Shown here: positions 45,346 to 58,859 of the stretch, piece after piece
Layout: each line of letters opens with the position of its first letter
How positions within the stretch are numbered: position 1 is the stretch's first letter
NCBI RefSeq assembly: GCF_002288925.2
Contig: NW_022098021.1
Location: 3,677,774-3,741,773, forward strand
Length of the DNA stretch: 64,000 bases
Origin: Delphinapterus leucas
Lineage: Eukaryota > Chordata > Mammalia > Artiodactyla > Monodontidae
Reading direction: 5' to 3'
Program-made: the position numbers and the translations under genes
The notes under the pieces: generated by a model
The model's database searches: none
What the model was told of the DNA's origin: nothing
What the model saw: the letters and a program-made list of their open reading frames with translations, nothing else

Positions 45346-45626
45346 TTTAAAAAATTATTTATTTATGTGTTTATTTATTTATTTATTTTTGGCTGCCTTG
45401 GGTCTTCGTTGCTACGTGCGGGCTTCTCACTGTGGTGGCTTCTCTTGTGGCGGAGCACGGGCTCTCAGTGCACAGGCTTCAGTAGTTGTGGCATGCGGGC
45501 TCAGTAGTTGTGGCGCACGGGCTTATTTGCTCTGTGGCGTGTGGGATCTTCCCGGACCAGGGATTGAACTTATGTCCCCTGCATTGGCAGGTGGATTCTT
45601 AACCACTGCAGCACCAGGGAAGTCCT
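45346..45626 (-). mobile_element. CHR-1-like longer, older SINE
   Basis: Reverse copy: ATTT-rich tail 45351-45389, 'gccttgggtcttcgttgcta', repeated 'agtagttgtggc', head ending 'gcaccagggaagtcc'. Likely target duplication 'gacctgtgttt' at 45335 and 'gacctatgttt' at 45629. Confidence 0.9.
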
Positions 45627-46129
45627 GGGACCTATGTTTGAAGTCCCAAAAAAATCATTTAAGAAATGGGTAATTCAACAAACACTTGTTTGTTACCTGT
45701 TGTGTTTGGTGCAATGGGATTTGAAGTTGAGTAAAGCAAGTCCCTAACACCGGGTAGCTCAGAGCCCAGTCATGGAGACAGAAGTACACAGCTGACTGCG
45801 TTTCAGACCAGACTTTATCCGAAGAAGCACCATTACAATGGCCTTGATCAGTTAGAAGACCAAGTTACAGATTAAGCCTGTGATAGACTCAGCGGGCTGC
45901 TCTTATAGTTCATTTCTTCTGGGGGTGCACGGTGTATTGGGTTTCGTGTCCTCTCTTTACACAGACCCACGTGTGGGTGGTCACTATGCCGGTGTGCCCA
46001 CCAGCCCAGGACCTGCTGCCCCGGGTGCTTGATGGCTGGCCATCTCTCTCTGCCACTGTCCAGGACTTCAGCAGATGTCCAGAACCATCACGACTGATTT
46101 TCGTGTTCGGTCTGGGGAGTGGTAGAATG

Positions 46130-46400
46130 CTGCTGTTTCTTTCCTTTTTTCCCCCAGTCCCTTTATGCTTTAGAACAGTTTCAGGTTCAAAGCAAAACTG
46201 AAGGAAAGGGACAGAGATTCCCCTATGCCCCTGCCCCACACATGCATGTCTTCCCCCACTATCAACAACCATCCCCCGCCAGAGCGGTACCTTTGTCACA
46301 ACCAGTGACTCTACATGGACACGTCATAACCACTCAGAACCCATCGTTGACGGTAGGGTGCACCCTTGGTGTTGTATGTTCTATGGGTTGGGACAAATGT
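46130..46400 (-). mobile_element. Old L1 fragment
   Basis: 'gaacagtttcaggttcaaag', 'gggacagagattcccctatg', 'actatcaacaaccatccccc' and 'cctttgtcacaaccagtgac' fit the reverse strand of an old L1 3' region. Confidence 0.55.
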
Positions 46401-49400
46401 ACCTCTTGATTTTAACAGTCTTACGTGGGTGGTAATGAAACAGAAAAGCATTATCCTTTCCTGCTATCGACACCAAGAATTAGTGGCTTTTATGTCATAT
46501 AGGCTTTAGCTTTGAGAAGGGTCTATGCTATTTGGAAGAAAGAGCTTTGTTTAATTTACCTCCATTCCCACCCAACAAATCCCACTTCGAAATAAAAAAA
46601 ATAAAGGAATGGAAAAGAGAGAGGCATTAATCTGTGCACTAACTCCCCGGATGTCAGAACCTAGACTGGCTACCGCCATCCCTGGGGCTCTCAGGGCTCC
46701 TGGCTGTTTGGATTGGGACTGGAGTGAAGGTCGGCAGTGGACAGGCTGCCCCCTTTTTCAGAGTGCGGGTAGTTACAGCTTGGCCTGCTTGTTGGATTGG
46801 TAACCAGGTGGCCTTTGTTCCAGGCACCGGTGACAGGTGAAGGGCAGGTGTAATTAAGATCATTCCCTTAAGCGCCTTGCTCGTCATTCATTTTCGGCGT
46901 TGCATCAGCTCGTGCCGCCCAGTCCTGATGGAGCCACAAGTTTGCTCCACAACATCAAAACTCAAGCCCTTCTCACCTTTCCTCTGGGCTCTGTTTCCGG
47001 TACCCACCTGCCCCACAGCAGAGGCCAGGCACGCTGTTTTGAAACAGTAGTGAAATTTACAGTGGGGAACAGTAAATGTATGTTAACTTCAAGGAAGGCA
47101 GACACTCCTGAGAGGGTCTTGGGGGCCTTAATAAAGCATTTCAAGGAAGCGGAGTATCGAATTCATGCTTTTTGTGCTAAAAACATTAAGGTATTTAAAT
47201 GTGTTATTCTGATCCCTGTTGCAGCCTGGGAACAGGAGAATCCAATATCTTTTATTTAAATCCCAGCCTTCCTCGGCTGCGCCGTTCTTTTGAGCCTAGT
47301 ACAGGAAGAAACAGAGTCTATAACCAGTCGACGTCGGTGAATATAAAACTGTGTGTAATTCACAACATACAACCTAGTAAAGTTTTTATAAAATGCGGTT
47401 GCCCAGATCTTAATCGATTCGACACCATTTAATGGAGATGTTAGGTTTTCAGAAGCCAGCCTCCTGTCTGAGCGCCCCTTGAATTGCTCTGTTTCCCAGA
47501 CACATGATAAAATTGTCACGGACGCAAGTACGGATGATAAATTCTGAACCCCCAAGCAGGGTATCCTGATTTCAAAGGGGGCCCATTCTCAATTGCAGAG
47601 TAAGCTGATCTTCAGCAGACGGGGTGTCCTCCCTTTACCGAGAGCATTTGCGGCCGTGGCGCAGGATCAGGTTATAAGGGTTTTTGTTCACTAAATAAGG
47701 AGGATCAAGTTCCCTCTCGACTCACAGCGTTAGATGGTTGGTCTGCACCCCTGAGGCTGGGGAGGATGGGGCTGGGGGGGGGGGGGCGTCACCCGGCAGG
47801 TAGTCATTGAGGTCAGTGATAAATAGATTGCTTCATCTCAGTTGGTAGCATCCTTCCCTTTGAAATTCCTGTTTGTTGAGGAAATTTTTAGAGTTTGGAA
47901 TCAAGATGTAGAGGCTGTATTAGGATGACTTCAGATGACTAGAAGATCTGGTCTTAAAATTCTTCACCCTTAAACGCTGGGTGATTCATCCCAGTGAAAG
48001 TGCACGAGCGAGTTTGTTTTTCAAGGTCCAAACGTAGGAGAATCAGGACTGTATTTTGTGCAGTGCATGTGTGTGTACAGCCCTGAGATATCAGGGACCC
48101 CTTCAAACTTTATGTGATTCTTAAATATTAAACATTGAATGAGGTAAATGAACCTTTTAAACAACGAGGATATTATTAGTAGTAAAGGTTAATATATTGT
48201 TATAGTGGCAAATTTATATAAATGGTATTTTTTTAAAGCCGCTCAAGGTCTCTTTTGCTTCCACCCTTCTTCCCCCTCCCTTCTCGTTCCCCTTGTCCCC
48301 CTCCCCCTTTCTTCTCCTCCCCCTTTTTGATAGAGCTTGAAGATGAACTCAACTGCTGCTTTTGAAAGTTGAGTTATACCTAAAGAGTCTTTTCTGGAGT
48401 GTGGAATCATTTACCCTTAATATTTTTGAAAAATGAATACTTAGACCATGTTGAAAATCATCTTTGCACTTACAGGACGCCATGGAAATTTTAAGCTTTC
48501 TGCAGTTTGAATTTAATATATGCCCACATATATGTATTAAGTTCCGTATTAAGTTCCTAAAATGACCACAGAATTGCTCCACCGGGATATAAAGCAAGAT
48601 GGCAGGGCATCTGCCTGCGTCCTGCCCCACCCAGCGCAGTCAGAATCGTCCTATTGCGCCCGTAGTATGCACTCAACCTTCAGTGTGATCAAAGGGAGGC
48701 CGCCCTATGGCTGAAACTGGCAAAATACCGGAAATGCTATCAGCACTTGTACATTGTACATTTCAGCCGTACCAAAGGGCCATTGGTATATCTGGGCCCT
48801 TAGATTCATTTCTCAGCAAATCCAGTGGCATGCTGGCCTGTATTTCATAGGGTTGGCTGAATCGCATCAGGGTTCGTAGTTACTTCATGCAGATGTTCAT
48901 CGCCAGTAATGAGATACAGGCCATCATTTTATTCAATCAGCAAGTTCAGCGCTTACTCTGCTAACCACTGAGTTGAATGGTTATTAACAGGGCAGAGGTA
49001 CTGAGGTATTCGAGATTGCAATAGAGTGTGATTTCAGACTTAAATCCTTGTGCAAAGAGCAAATACACGGTGAGGGGCTTAAATAGAAAGACTTTGGAGG
49101 ATTTGTGCCACCCGGCATCCCCAAGACCATCTGTAAAGACTGGGTAAGCCCGTGTCTGCTACGCCTTCAAAGTGCTTATGCAAGATGATACTCAGGAACT
49201 CACTGTTGGCTTATAATAGTCAAAGCATCGTGATTGAGAGAGGCCGGGGAAAGAGAGCAGGCTTACGTGCTGGCCTTTCCCAGGAGAGCCCAATGCCAGA
49301 GAGCATTGCCAGCCATATGTCATTAAGAGCTGTCACAAAAAGCCTGTAATAAGCCTATAATGTTTCCAAGGATGTTAGTAGAAAACAGAATCAAGACCAT

Positions 49401-50000
49401 TTGCTTGTTTGGTCAGGAAGTTTGCAAACAGTGTCCGTTCCTAGACCACAGGAAAAGTGGGGTGTTTTTATCCGCTTCCGAGGGTGGTGAGTTTAGATCT
49501 TATAGAGGCATCTGGTCATTTTGGGAATGCTTTCATTCACCATGTTTCTAGGTCTGTTACTTACATGGAAGTTAACATATTTTTGTGTGAGTAGAACTAT
49601 ATTTTTTTCCTCTTGTTCATAGTTACGGTTAGGGATGTAATTAGTCTTAGAATCACGATTGTGGTAGTTAGTTCCCGTTGATTGAAAGCCCACCGTATGA
49701 ATCGTGGATTGGCAGTGAGGCTGGGGTGAGGGACGGGCAGGATGTGAAGGAAGGAAAGGTAAATCTAAGAGACGAACAGACACATCCCACAGAATGGATG
49801 TGGCCAATCATACTGAAAATATAGAGTTCATAGAAATAAATACACCTGTTAGAAAATTTGGGGATCAGTCCTTAAAACATTGGTGGCCCCCCCATGTGGT
49901 CTGTCATCCTTTCTGCTCTTTTATGAGGCAGCCAATGAGGTTAGAGAAAGAATAGTAACTTTAGTCCTATGGCATTTTGTAGGAAACCCCACCTTTTATA
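46400..50000. other. Unique intron sequence
   Basis: Contains a run of 13 G at 47774-47786 and a polypyrimidine tract at 48250-48328. No exon recognised. Confidence 0.4.
48250..48328. repeat. Polypyrimidine tract
   Basis: Nearly pure C/T over about 80 bp, with CCCCCTCCC-type runs. Confidence 0.85.
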
Positions 50001-50028
50001 TTACCAATCAGATGTGGTTTTGAAATTT

Positions 50029-50452
50029 GTTTTTAACTTTTATATTGGAGTATAGTTGATTTACAATGTTCTGTTAGTTTCAGGTGTACAGCAAAGTGAT
50101 TCACGTACATACATCTATTCTTTTTCAGATTCTTTTCCCATTTAGGTTATTACAGAGTTCCCTGTGCTTTACAGTATGTCCTTGTTGATTATATTAGTAT
50201 GTATATGTTAATACCAAACTCCTCCTTTATCCCTCCCCCCTACCTTCCCCCTTTGGTAACCGTAAGTTTGTTTTCTAAGTGTGTGAGTCTGTTTCTGTCT
50301 TGCACAGAAGTTCATTTGTATCATTTTTTTAAGATTCCACGTATAAGTGACATCATACGACATTTGTCTTTCTTTGTCTGATTTCCTTCACTTAACATGA
50401 TCATCTCTACGTGTATCCAGGTTGCTGCAGATAGCATTATTTCACTCGATTT
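50029..50452 (-). mobile_element. 5'-truncated L1 with a 20-bp target duplication
   Basis: 'tattggagtatagttgattt', 'ttggtaaccgtaagtttgtt', 'gattccacgtataagtgaca' on the + strand. The flanks 'cagatgtggttttgaaattt' (50009-50028) and 50453-50472 match at 19 of 20 bases, so the whole 424-bp insertion is delimited. Confidence 0.95.
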
Positions 50453-50818
50453 CAGATGTGGTCTTGAAATTTTTAAGGATCGAGAGAAACACCAAATGAT
50501 TGGAGGGTCTCCATAGCACCTTAATCTTCAGAGGAAATGCTGGGGTTGGACAGAACCCTTCACTGCTGAAGCTGCCACGGCTAGAAACCCTCATCCCTGA
50601 AAGACCCCTCGGGTGGGGTGCCACTTTCTCAAAGCCTTCAGCTCGTGGACGGCATTTTCCTCTGCACATTTCCATCCTGCTTTTTAGAGTGTGTTCTGCA
50701 CTAGCCCCCACTTGTGAGGCTGCCTCTTGGTCAGGCACTGTATTCTTTGGAAAAAAACCTGGAGTGCTCGTTGAGCTGTTGCATCTCTCCGAGGCACCAT
50801 CTCTCATGGCTTCCTCAT

Positions 50819-50879
50819 GGATTGGGTTGGTCAAAAAGTTCGTTCAGGTTTTTCCGTAAGATGTTAACCCAACCCAATA
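50819..50879. mobile_element. Mariner-like MITE, internally collapsed
   Basis: Left end 'attgggttggtcaaaaagtt' with 'cgttcaggtttttccgtaag'; right end only 'aacccaacccaatag'. Looks like a mariner end pair in which one terminus is mostly lost. Confidence 0.7.
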
Positions 50880-51520
50880 GAATACAGCCCCTCTCTACTT
50901 GTAAGTTTTTATGATGAGGGAGCACTTCAGTCTCCTCTAGAACCATTGAGTGATTGAGTTTAAATTTCACTTCTTTGTGCCCACAAATAAGCCAGCCCAC
51001 AGGCTCCAATTGGGTTCCACTAGACACGCCCCCATCCTCCTGCTACCCGTCTGCCCTGAGTCCCGCCTTTGCTGCTGGGCTCCGGGGCCCATCCCAGGCT
51101 GCTTTTTGGAGCTTCAGGCTATGGTGAAATGCACTGCAAACTGGGACATGTGCTTAAGTGTGACGGCCTTATACATTTTGGGTCGGAGCACAGATGTAGG
51201 ACATTCCAGAAGAGGGTAACTGTCCAAGAAGCCTGGACCACTGGCCCTACGTAAGTGCACCAGATATATCTAGAGAAAGAACACAGGGATCAGAGGGACG
51301 TTAGTAAGGCAGCCATGGAAACATTTATTAAACAGGTATATGATCGTGCAGTTATTTTTAGATTTTAGACTCATATGTTAGGTGTTTGTATATTACAAAC
51401 TCTATATGATATTAAATTTTTTAAACTATATGAAATTTTTAAGGTGCTACAATTTTTAAAACATTCAGGATAACCGACTGCTTATAAGAAATTAGGTGTA
51501 ATGCTTTTTTCAGTGTTTTT

Positions 51521-51740
51521 GTTTTTGTTTTTTTGGGGTTTTTTTTGCCGTACATGGGCCTCTCACTGTTGTGGCCTCTCCCGTTGCGGAGCACAGGCTC
51601 CGGATGCGCAGGCTCAGCGGCCATGGCTCACGGACCCAGCCGGTCCGCAGCATGTGGAATCTTCCCGGACCAGGGCACGAACCCGTGTCCCCTGCATCGG
51701 CAGGCGGACTCTCAACCACTGCGCCACCAGGGAAGCCCAT
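51521..51740 (-). mobile_element. CHR-type SINE
   Basis: Reverse full-length copy with a T/G-rich tail (51521-51546). 'cagtgttttt' at 51511-51520 and 'cagtggtttt' at 51741-51750 are the probable target duplication. Confidence 0.9.
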
Positions 51741-52164
51741 CAGTGGTTTTTTAATCAAAGAAAATCTCTTTCATGGGATAGTATCTTTAACGGAAAAACA
51801 GAAACTTTCACAAATGAAATCATATATGTTGGCTTCTGCATCATTAAAAAAAAAAACCTAGGAAGTCTTGTATACCTTATTTTGGTTAGTATTTTTCCCT
51901 CTCACCCTCATATGTGAGGCACTCGGACAGGAAGCTATTTTAAAGGAAATTCCAACCCAAATTTGTACTTAGTTGGGGTTTAAAAGCAAAGAACCACCTA
52001 CATATGTCAAGCTTGAAATAAAAGAGGATGAAATTCACTGTTTCTGCTAATTAATTTTGTTATTCTATGAAAATTTTACATGACTCTTGTGCTACGGAAA
52101 TATAAACTTAGCTAACTAAAACGCTGAGCGAGAGAGAACTTGTTATCCTGTCCAGAACGGCGCT

Positions 52165-52300
52165 GGCTGCTTCAGTGTGGTCTACGGACAGCAGCATCTG
52201 GGTCACCAGGAACTTGTCAAAGTGCACATTCCTGGGTCCCACCCCAGACTTCCCGAATCTGAATGTGTACTTTTACAAGCTTTCTAGGTGGTTCTGACGG
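52165..52300 (+). mobile_element. MER5A-like hAT transposon relic
   Basis: 'gtgtggtctacggacagcag', 'catctgggtcaccaggaact', 'gggtcccaccccagacttcc', 'ggtggttctgacg' in the order of MER5A. Confidence 0.8.
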
Positions 52301-53812
52301 TCCCTTAAATACTGAGACTCAGTGATCTCGGGCAGTGGTCTTCAGACGTCCATTTCAGTCATGAGGACTGTCCACATGGAATAAAGAAGTTTGGAAGTCG
52401 AGTTAGTAGACGTGTGTAGTGCGTCTGGTTGATTGGTAAGTGTTGTGGCCCTGGTCGAAGTTCTCTTGGGTGCCCTTGGGTGGAGAGCCTTGTAACACCC
52501 CTGGTTCATCTGAGCTCAGTTTACAAATCAGTCATGGAGATCCAGCCCCTTTTTGACAAATGGGGCAACTGAGCGCTGAGAAGGGAAGGGATTTGGTTAA
52601 GCTTGATTTTGCAAATATCAAAATTTAGAAACTCTGGTGATATTGCAAATCCGAATTGAAAAACTCACTCTGAGACCAAGGCTTTTGTAGATCAAATAAA
52701 TTAGTGCATGGACGCTAATCTTATAAAAGTAGTTACCAAAGGTTTTACTTAACGGTTATATTTGAAATAACTTTTAAAAGTGAGTTTTAAAATTTCAGGA
52801 ACATGTATCATAAAATGAGGGACTCCAGGATACTGAATATTTTTAAATCAGAAGGAAAATTTGTTTTGTATGTTAAAATCTGTTGTGTTAGCTTAAAAAA
52901 GTGGGTAGAATACCTCTCCAGTTGATTGAAGATCTTTGAGTTGATATCTTTATTCATAATGCACCAAAATAGGTTATACAAGTGACCCAGCACCTAGCTT
53001 GGCTCAGATATGGTCTGGAATTCTTATTAGATGGGTTGAATGTATTCTACGCTGGGACTACTTACTTCAGTGTGGCTTGTGATTCCAGGTCACAAATGAA
53101 GATTTAAAAAGAGCTGTTACTGCTTCCTGGTAACTTGGTCTACTAAAATACTACTTATGGCTTCAGCGTAGTGAAGCCTATTCAGTTCTGTAAACATTAG
53201 CTGTTTGACATCTGTTTTGAACCCCTCGTGTGTGTTAGAATTATGTGTTCTCGAGGCATTGCAGCTGAGGGCGTAATGAATTGTGGATGAGAATCTCATG
53301 CTTCCAAAACGCTGGGATATGACTTGGTTTATTTACCCCAGTCAGGGTTTCTCTTTGCTTTTTGGGAAAAGGCAGCTTTGGGACTCGCATAGATTTTACT
53401 TTAAGCCATCAGGACTTCCCTGGACCTACCTGAGATACGGATCTCAGAGAGGCAAGCGCAGTGAGCCTGTTGGACTTGCTACTGTCTCACGTTGGCTTAC
53501 TGCTAAAACCCCAAAATGAAAAGCGACAACTGCAACCTCGGATTTTCTCAGCACCTTCTCTGGTCCACCACCTTGGCCCTTCAACCTCCCAAAACACCAT
53601 ATTCGCATGGCTGGGTGTCTGCCCCTGGGCTCCCTTCTCTCCAGACCACACCTGGTCACCTTGCTTGGTCATCTGGGTGGCACATAGAATCTCAAGGAGC
53701 TGCAGCCTCAGTCCAGTCCAGTGCTGTTGAAGAGTCTGTTCACGCTCCCTTGTGATGTCTTTGTGGAAGCAGAGATCAGGATGAAATGATGGCGCTGTTA
53801 GGTGAAGTTCTA

Positions 53813-53928
53813 GTGGGTTGGCCAAAAAGTTCGTTCGGTTAATGAATACGTTGTTCAGTAAAGTTGGTGAAAGTGAAAAACGTCTTTTATTTTTACTTAA
53901 AACTGAACGAACTTTTTGGCCAACCCAA
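53813..53928. mobile_element. Mariner-like MITE with both terminal inverted repeats
   Basis: Left end carries 'gggttggccaaaaagttcgt' plus 'tc'; the right end is its exact complement (22 bp perfect). About 70 bp of AT-rich interior lies between. TA precedes the left end at 53811-53812; the right TA is not preserved. No transposase remains. Confidence 0.9.
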
Positions 53929-54674
53929 GACTTCAAGGAGTGAATAGTTGTCCTTGAAGAGTGATTGATGTCATCACGGAGAGGCACGATGAACGCAGAG
54001 ATCCCCGGAGTCCCTGCATTCACAGTACCCTAGTGTCTTCCTCGTTGCTTTGTAAAGCCCCTAGCCCAGACGAAAACGGAACAGTTTCTAACTCTTGGGT
54101 AGGTAAAGTCAAACAGTTGAAGAAGGATTCTGTCCTAACCACTGAGCAGACGTTTGAAACAAGAATGCACCTAAATGCAAAGAGATGATACTTAATTCCT
54201 TTCATCCTTAAGCGACCATAACCATTTCCGATGGTAAGGTGGGGGGCACCTGTAGGGGCACTGTTCAGTTTCTCAAACCTTGACCTAAGCGTGGGTGCTG
54301 CCCTCCTCACTTCCTGTTCCACAGTGACCTTTCCTGGGGCATTTGCTTTGTATCCCAGCGTCCATGAACACTCAGCTTTGCAAAGCTAGATCATAAAGAG
54401 GGATGTAGTGTGAGCTAATGCTGAAACTGTGAGCTCTTTCCAGCTGGTGTTTTGTACCGCCCCACAGATGCTGTGCTTCCCTTGGACATTGGTAATTACC
54501 CCTTTGGGACGCACACACACGGTCTGGGAATCATGGGTCAGATGGCGTGCACTTCTCAGGTGTGTCCGTTTATTTTTTCCAATAATTGAGATTTGGGGTG
54601 AGGTAGGAGACATTTGTTTCACACCTGCTAGGTAACATATGGCTTCACATAGCTACATCACAACCATCTCATGA

Positions 54675-54830
54675 GGTGGGTGGTTATCATTTTCCCCATT
54701 TCATTGATGAAAGACAAGGACTCGTAGAATTATTTCCCTGTTTAAATCATTAGTAGGGGGCCCAGGAAAAGGTCCTGCTCAGCCATTTAAATTTGAATCC
54801 TCTGCTGTTTTCTCTGTACCACATTTGATC
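54675..54830 (-). repeat. MIR-like SINE relic
   Basis: 'catttccccatttcatt'-like core with 'gatgaaagacaaggactcgt' and 'gggcccaggaaaaggtcctg' downstream, reverse MIR order; diverged. Confidence 0.5.
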
Positions 54831-55770
54831 TCTGCTTCTATCGAGTTCAACAATGGGACGAGAAATCACATTTGTGTAGCAAATGAGAATTACCGGCTGC
54901 GTCTGCCAATAAGAAATTTACTTGGATCCAGGTAGCAGTTGCGTGCACTTGGAGGGAGCAGACAGAGCTTACACGCCTGTATGTTAACATTGTTTAATTG
55001 CTTTCACGTAGTCGACTGGAAGATCAGGGATAAACAATGAAAGCTTCCAGTAATTTCCTTTCAGGCTACATTAAAGTAGGTCTGTCATCTGCTACCAGAG
55101 AGATGGCGGTCTGCTCTGTTCTGCTCTCGGCTGTCTAGAAGACCCTCCATGAAGCTCTTTTTAAGTTCTGCAGCTTGCCTGTTAAATGACGGATGGAGGA
55201 CCCAACTGAACCAACAGAAACCGGGCTTTAGGAGGAAAGAGGTGATGGGTGTCATCATACTTCAGCCTTGTTAGTATCTGGAAGAAGAGTTACATTTGTT
55301 CTGCTCTAACCCGAAGGACACGATTAGGACTTTTAACTATGCTTATCAACAACAAAAAAGCAATAATAATTTTCAGTGGTTGCAACTTCCCCAAGGAGGC
55401 AGTAAATTCCAACCCATCATTGAAAATACCTGTGAAAATGATACAAGCGAGAGTAGGTCACATGACGTGGCTCCTACAGCCCTTTCGACACTTAGATTCT
55501 GTTTTTCCAACTTGTTCATCCTCATTTCTTTGTAACGAGCAAAGGCTTCCAGAATACCTGTCTGCGAGTTCAGCTTGCTGTCTCACCAAACACATTTCCT
55601 TCCAGGGTTGGTAAAATTGAAGTTTTCTGTTGGAAACAGGTACTCCTGTGGGTTGGAGGCCATATGAAAGATGCTACTGAGAGAGTCTTTGAGGGTCCCT
55701 TCTAGCTTGTAAGCGCAGTCCACACTTAGGTGCGGAGGTCTGTCTCCGGGAAGCTCAGAATGGTCTTTTG

Positions 55771-55771
<1 letters not shown>

Positions 55772-55821
<50 letters not shown>

Positions 55822-55827
55822 TGTGTG
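55772..55827. repeat. (TG)24 microsatellite
   Basis: Twenty-four uninterrupted TG units, then 'a' and a short GT remnant. The longest microsatellite in the window. Confidence 0.97.
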
Positions 55828-56702
55828 ATTGATTTAGGGATTTACCTGTAAATTTCACAGATCAAACACCAGCTTACCAATTTAAAATGTAGAATAGGTC
55901 AGTCCTGATGCACTAGTGGTTTTATCATGTTGTTTTATTATCTGGTCTTACAGTCTGAACACACACTTTCTCATAATTAACGCTGCTGTGCTTTGGACCC
56001 CGTAGATTTATATTGGCTCTTCCTCCCAGGGGGTGCTTATGGAAAATAGCCCACCTTCGTTGATTCGCTGTGCAAACAACCCCTCTTAGGTACTGGCTAC
56101 TTCACCTTCTCCTTTGGGGCCATGCTTGTGCGCAGTTCAGTTTTTATAGACCTGCTGCCCTGGGGACTGCCCTTCAAACGCTGCCTCTATCTCTGGGCTA
56201 GGGATGGAGGAGTCTGTCTTCTTTCCTCTCACACCAGTCCTCTTTCTGCACTTCTCAAGCCCTGCCAGTTTTCGTTCCCTTCTCTGAAAGCAGGTTTTAT
56301 AGAAAATTCCCTTGCCAGCCCTGGGTTACGTATGACGGATGGCAAAGCCAAGCTGGGGTCTGTGCTAGTTTTCTGATTTATCGGGAAGATACATCCTAAG
56401 ACCTGTGTAACCAGCTTAACTGCCCTGGTCATTCGGGAGGACACACGTGCCCAGGAGGAGTTTGCACGTACGGCTCCCGCTGAGCGGCGTGATTACCAAC
56501 GGGCTGTGCTTGAAGTTAGTCTGAGTTGTGTATTTCATCTGTGAAGTTGGCAAATACTTGAAAGCCACAAGCTACTGTTTTCTGAAAGCTTCTTTGCACA
56601 TGAGCCTAAAACGTCTGTATTGAATTTGGAAATTGTCCAGTAACTGCCCTTTTAATGCAGTGAAATGTAGATTACAGCTGTTTCCTCTGGAAAGACGCGT
56701 AG

Positions 56703-57194
<492 letters not shown>

Positions 57195-58087
57195 TGATTT
57201 TATAATAATAATCTCTTTCCCTCAACTCTGCATCTGCTGCATGTCCTTTTCTAATGCCATCCCGTGCCCAAGGATGGCTGTGCTCATAGCATCCGTTCTC
57301 TGCAATTCCTATACTGATCTCCCCTCTTCCAGAAGGTGCTGGAACCCTCTCTCAGCAGCTACTTAAGGTCAGGGGGAGTCAGGGATTCACCGCCGCTGCC
57401 CTCCGGGGCTGTGTCCAGGGCTCTCCAGGACCACTGCTGCCAGGTGAAGTGCCGGGAGCGTGAGCCCTGGGTTTGGGCGGCAGTTCCCCTGCGGTCAGCA
57501 GCACGTAGCCTCCAGCAGTTCGGCCACATCCAGCCCGTTCCTCTCTGGACCGTATGTTTCAGCAGAGACTCCTGACCTCTTTAGTAGTTCCTGTCCCGGC
57601 AGCCTGAGGCTGAAAGAAATGTCCACTCCACAATGACAGCCCAGAAGTGAAGGAAAATACCCAACCTCCTGACCCCTGGGGTGCATATCTAGACCGTTGA
57701 TGCTGCTCGACCATCGTGGAGAGCACAGACTGTTTCCTCCTGTCTCTGGGTCACAGTGTGCTGGGATTAAATGCCTGCTCGTTGGCTATAGTTCCCTCGT
57801 ATTTGTCCACTGTTCAGTCTTTTGAAGAATGTGTTAACCTAATCACGTGGACACAGTAATGATGGCTTTTTCCTCCTTCAAGCTGAGATATGGGGCTGCA
57901 TCTTAAACATGGAGGAGCTTGCTTCAAGCTGGTCCTCTGCGGCTTTGGGAACTCCACCTCCCGGAGCGGGCCTGTGCCTTAGATCCCATCTCCAGTTCCC
58001 TCCCAGCTGGTGGTTGTGCAAACACTGGGAAGAACTGCAGGATCCTCATGGCTCCGAAAAGTGCATGAAATCAGCCTTGTTCCTTTG

Positions 58088-58291
58088 GGTTTTTTTTTTG
58101 TGGTACGCGGGCCTCTCACTGTTGTGGCCTCTCCCGTTGCGGAGCACAGGCTCCGGACGCGCAGGCTCAGCGGCCACGGCTCACGGGCCCAGCCGCTCCG
58201 CGGCACGTGGGATCCTCCCGGACCGGGACACGAACCCATGTCCCCTGCATCGGCAGGCGGACTCTCTGCCACTGCGCCACCAGGGAGGCCC
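58088..58291 (-). mobile_element. CHR-type SINE with a perfect 16-bp target duplication, inside the exon-exon intron
   Basis: Reverse full-length copy. 'cagccttgttcctttg' at 58072-58087 is exactly repeated at 58292-58307. It sits about 1.2 kb downstream of the GDGAND exon, antisense to ATP8A2. Confidence 0.97.
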
Positions 58292-58859
58292 CAGCCTTGT
58301 TCCTTTGTTGATTTCAAATAAATCCTCAAGATGACTGCTGAAGTCGGTAGGAAGAACGAATTCCGATTTTACAGGTGGGGAAACTAGGGCTCCTTCATAA
58401 TAGGTGACCTGCCATGGGTCTCAGGCCCCAGGGTCAGAGAACAGCAGACCTGCACGTGACCTTGGGGAACCAGCCCTGCACACCTGCCCAGTTACTTTGC
58501 CGAGTCAACTGCTCCAAGGCCTGTGGGACTCATGCTTCCTGCAGCCTGTCAGCAACTATAGACGTTATACACCCCAGCATTATTAAATACTTGAGTTATA
58601 GCATCATCTGGCTGGCAGGGATCTTTAGAGATTTCCTAGGAGCTCCAGGCAAATATTTGTCTGTCTTTTTCTTTCAAATGTCTAGGGAAGGGAGATTCCA
58701 TGACTTGCTTTATTGAAACTGTACTAATAGGATGTGGGATCTGGAGCAATTGGTCTTTTCGAATTATTAAAGGCCAATCAAAATTAAAAGCAAATCAAAA
58801 TCAAGGGAGGGCGGAGAGGGGAGCAGGACTTTGTAACTCTAGTTAGGGGTTTTCTTGCC

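Larger units (their letters stand above)
53930..56700. other. Unique intron sequence upstream of the exon
   Basis: A reverse MIR-like relic at 54675-54830 and a TG tract at 55772-55827. No exon recognised. Confidence 0.4.

Noticed and set aside
53487..54023. Minus-strand open frame of 178 codons
   Set aside because: It runs through the mariner MITE and unique sequence without recognisable protein similarity.
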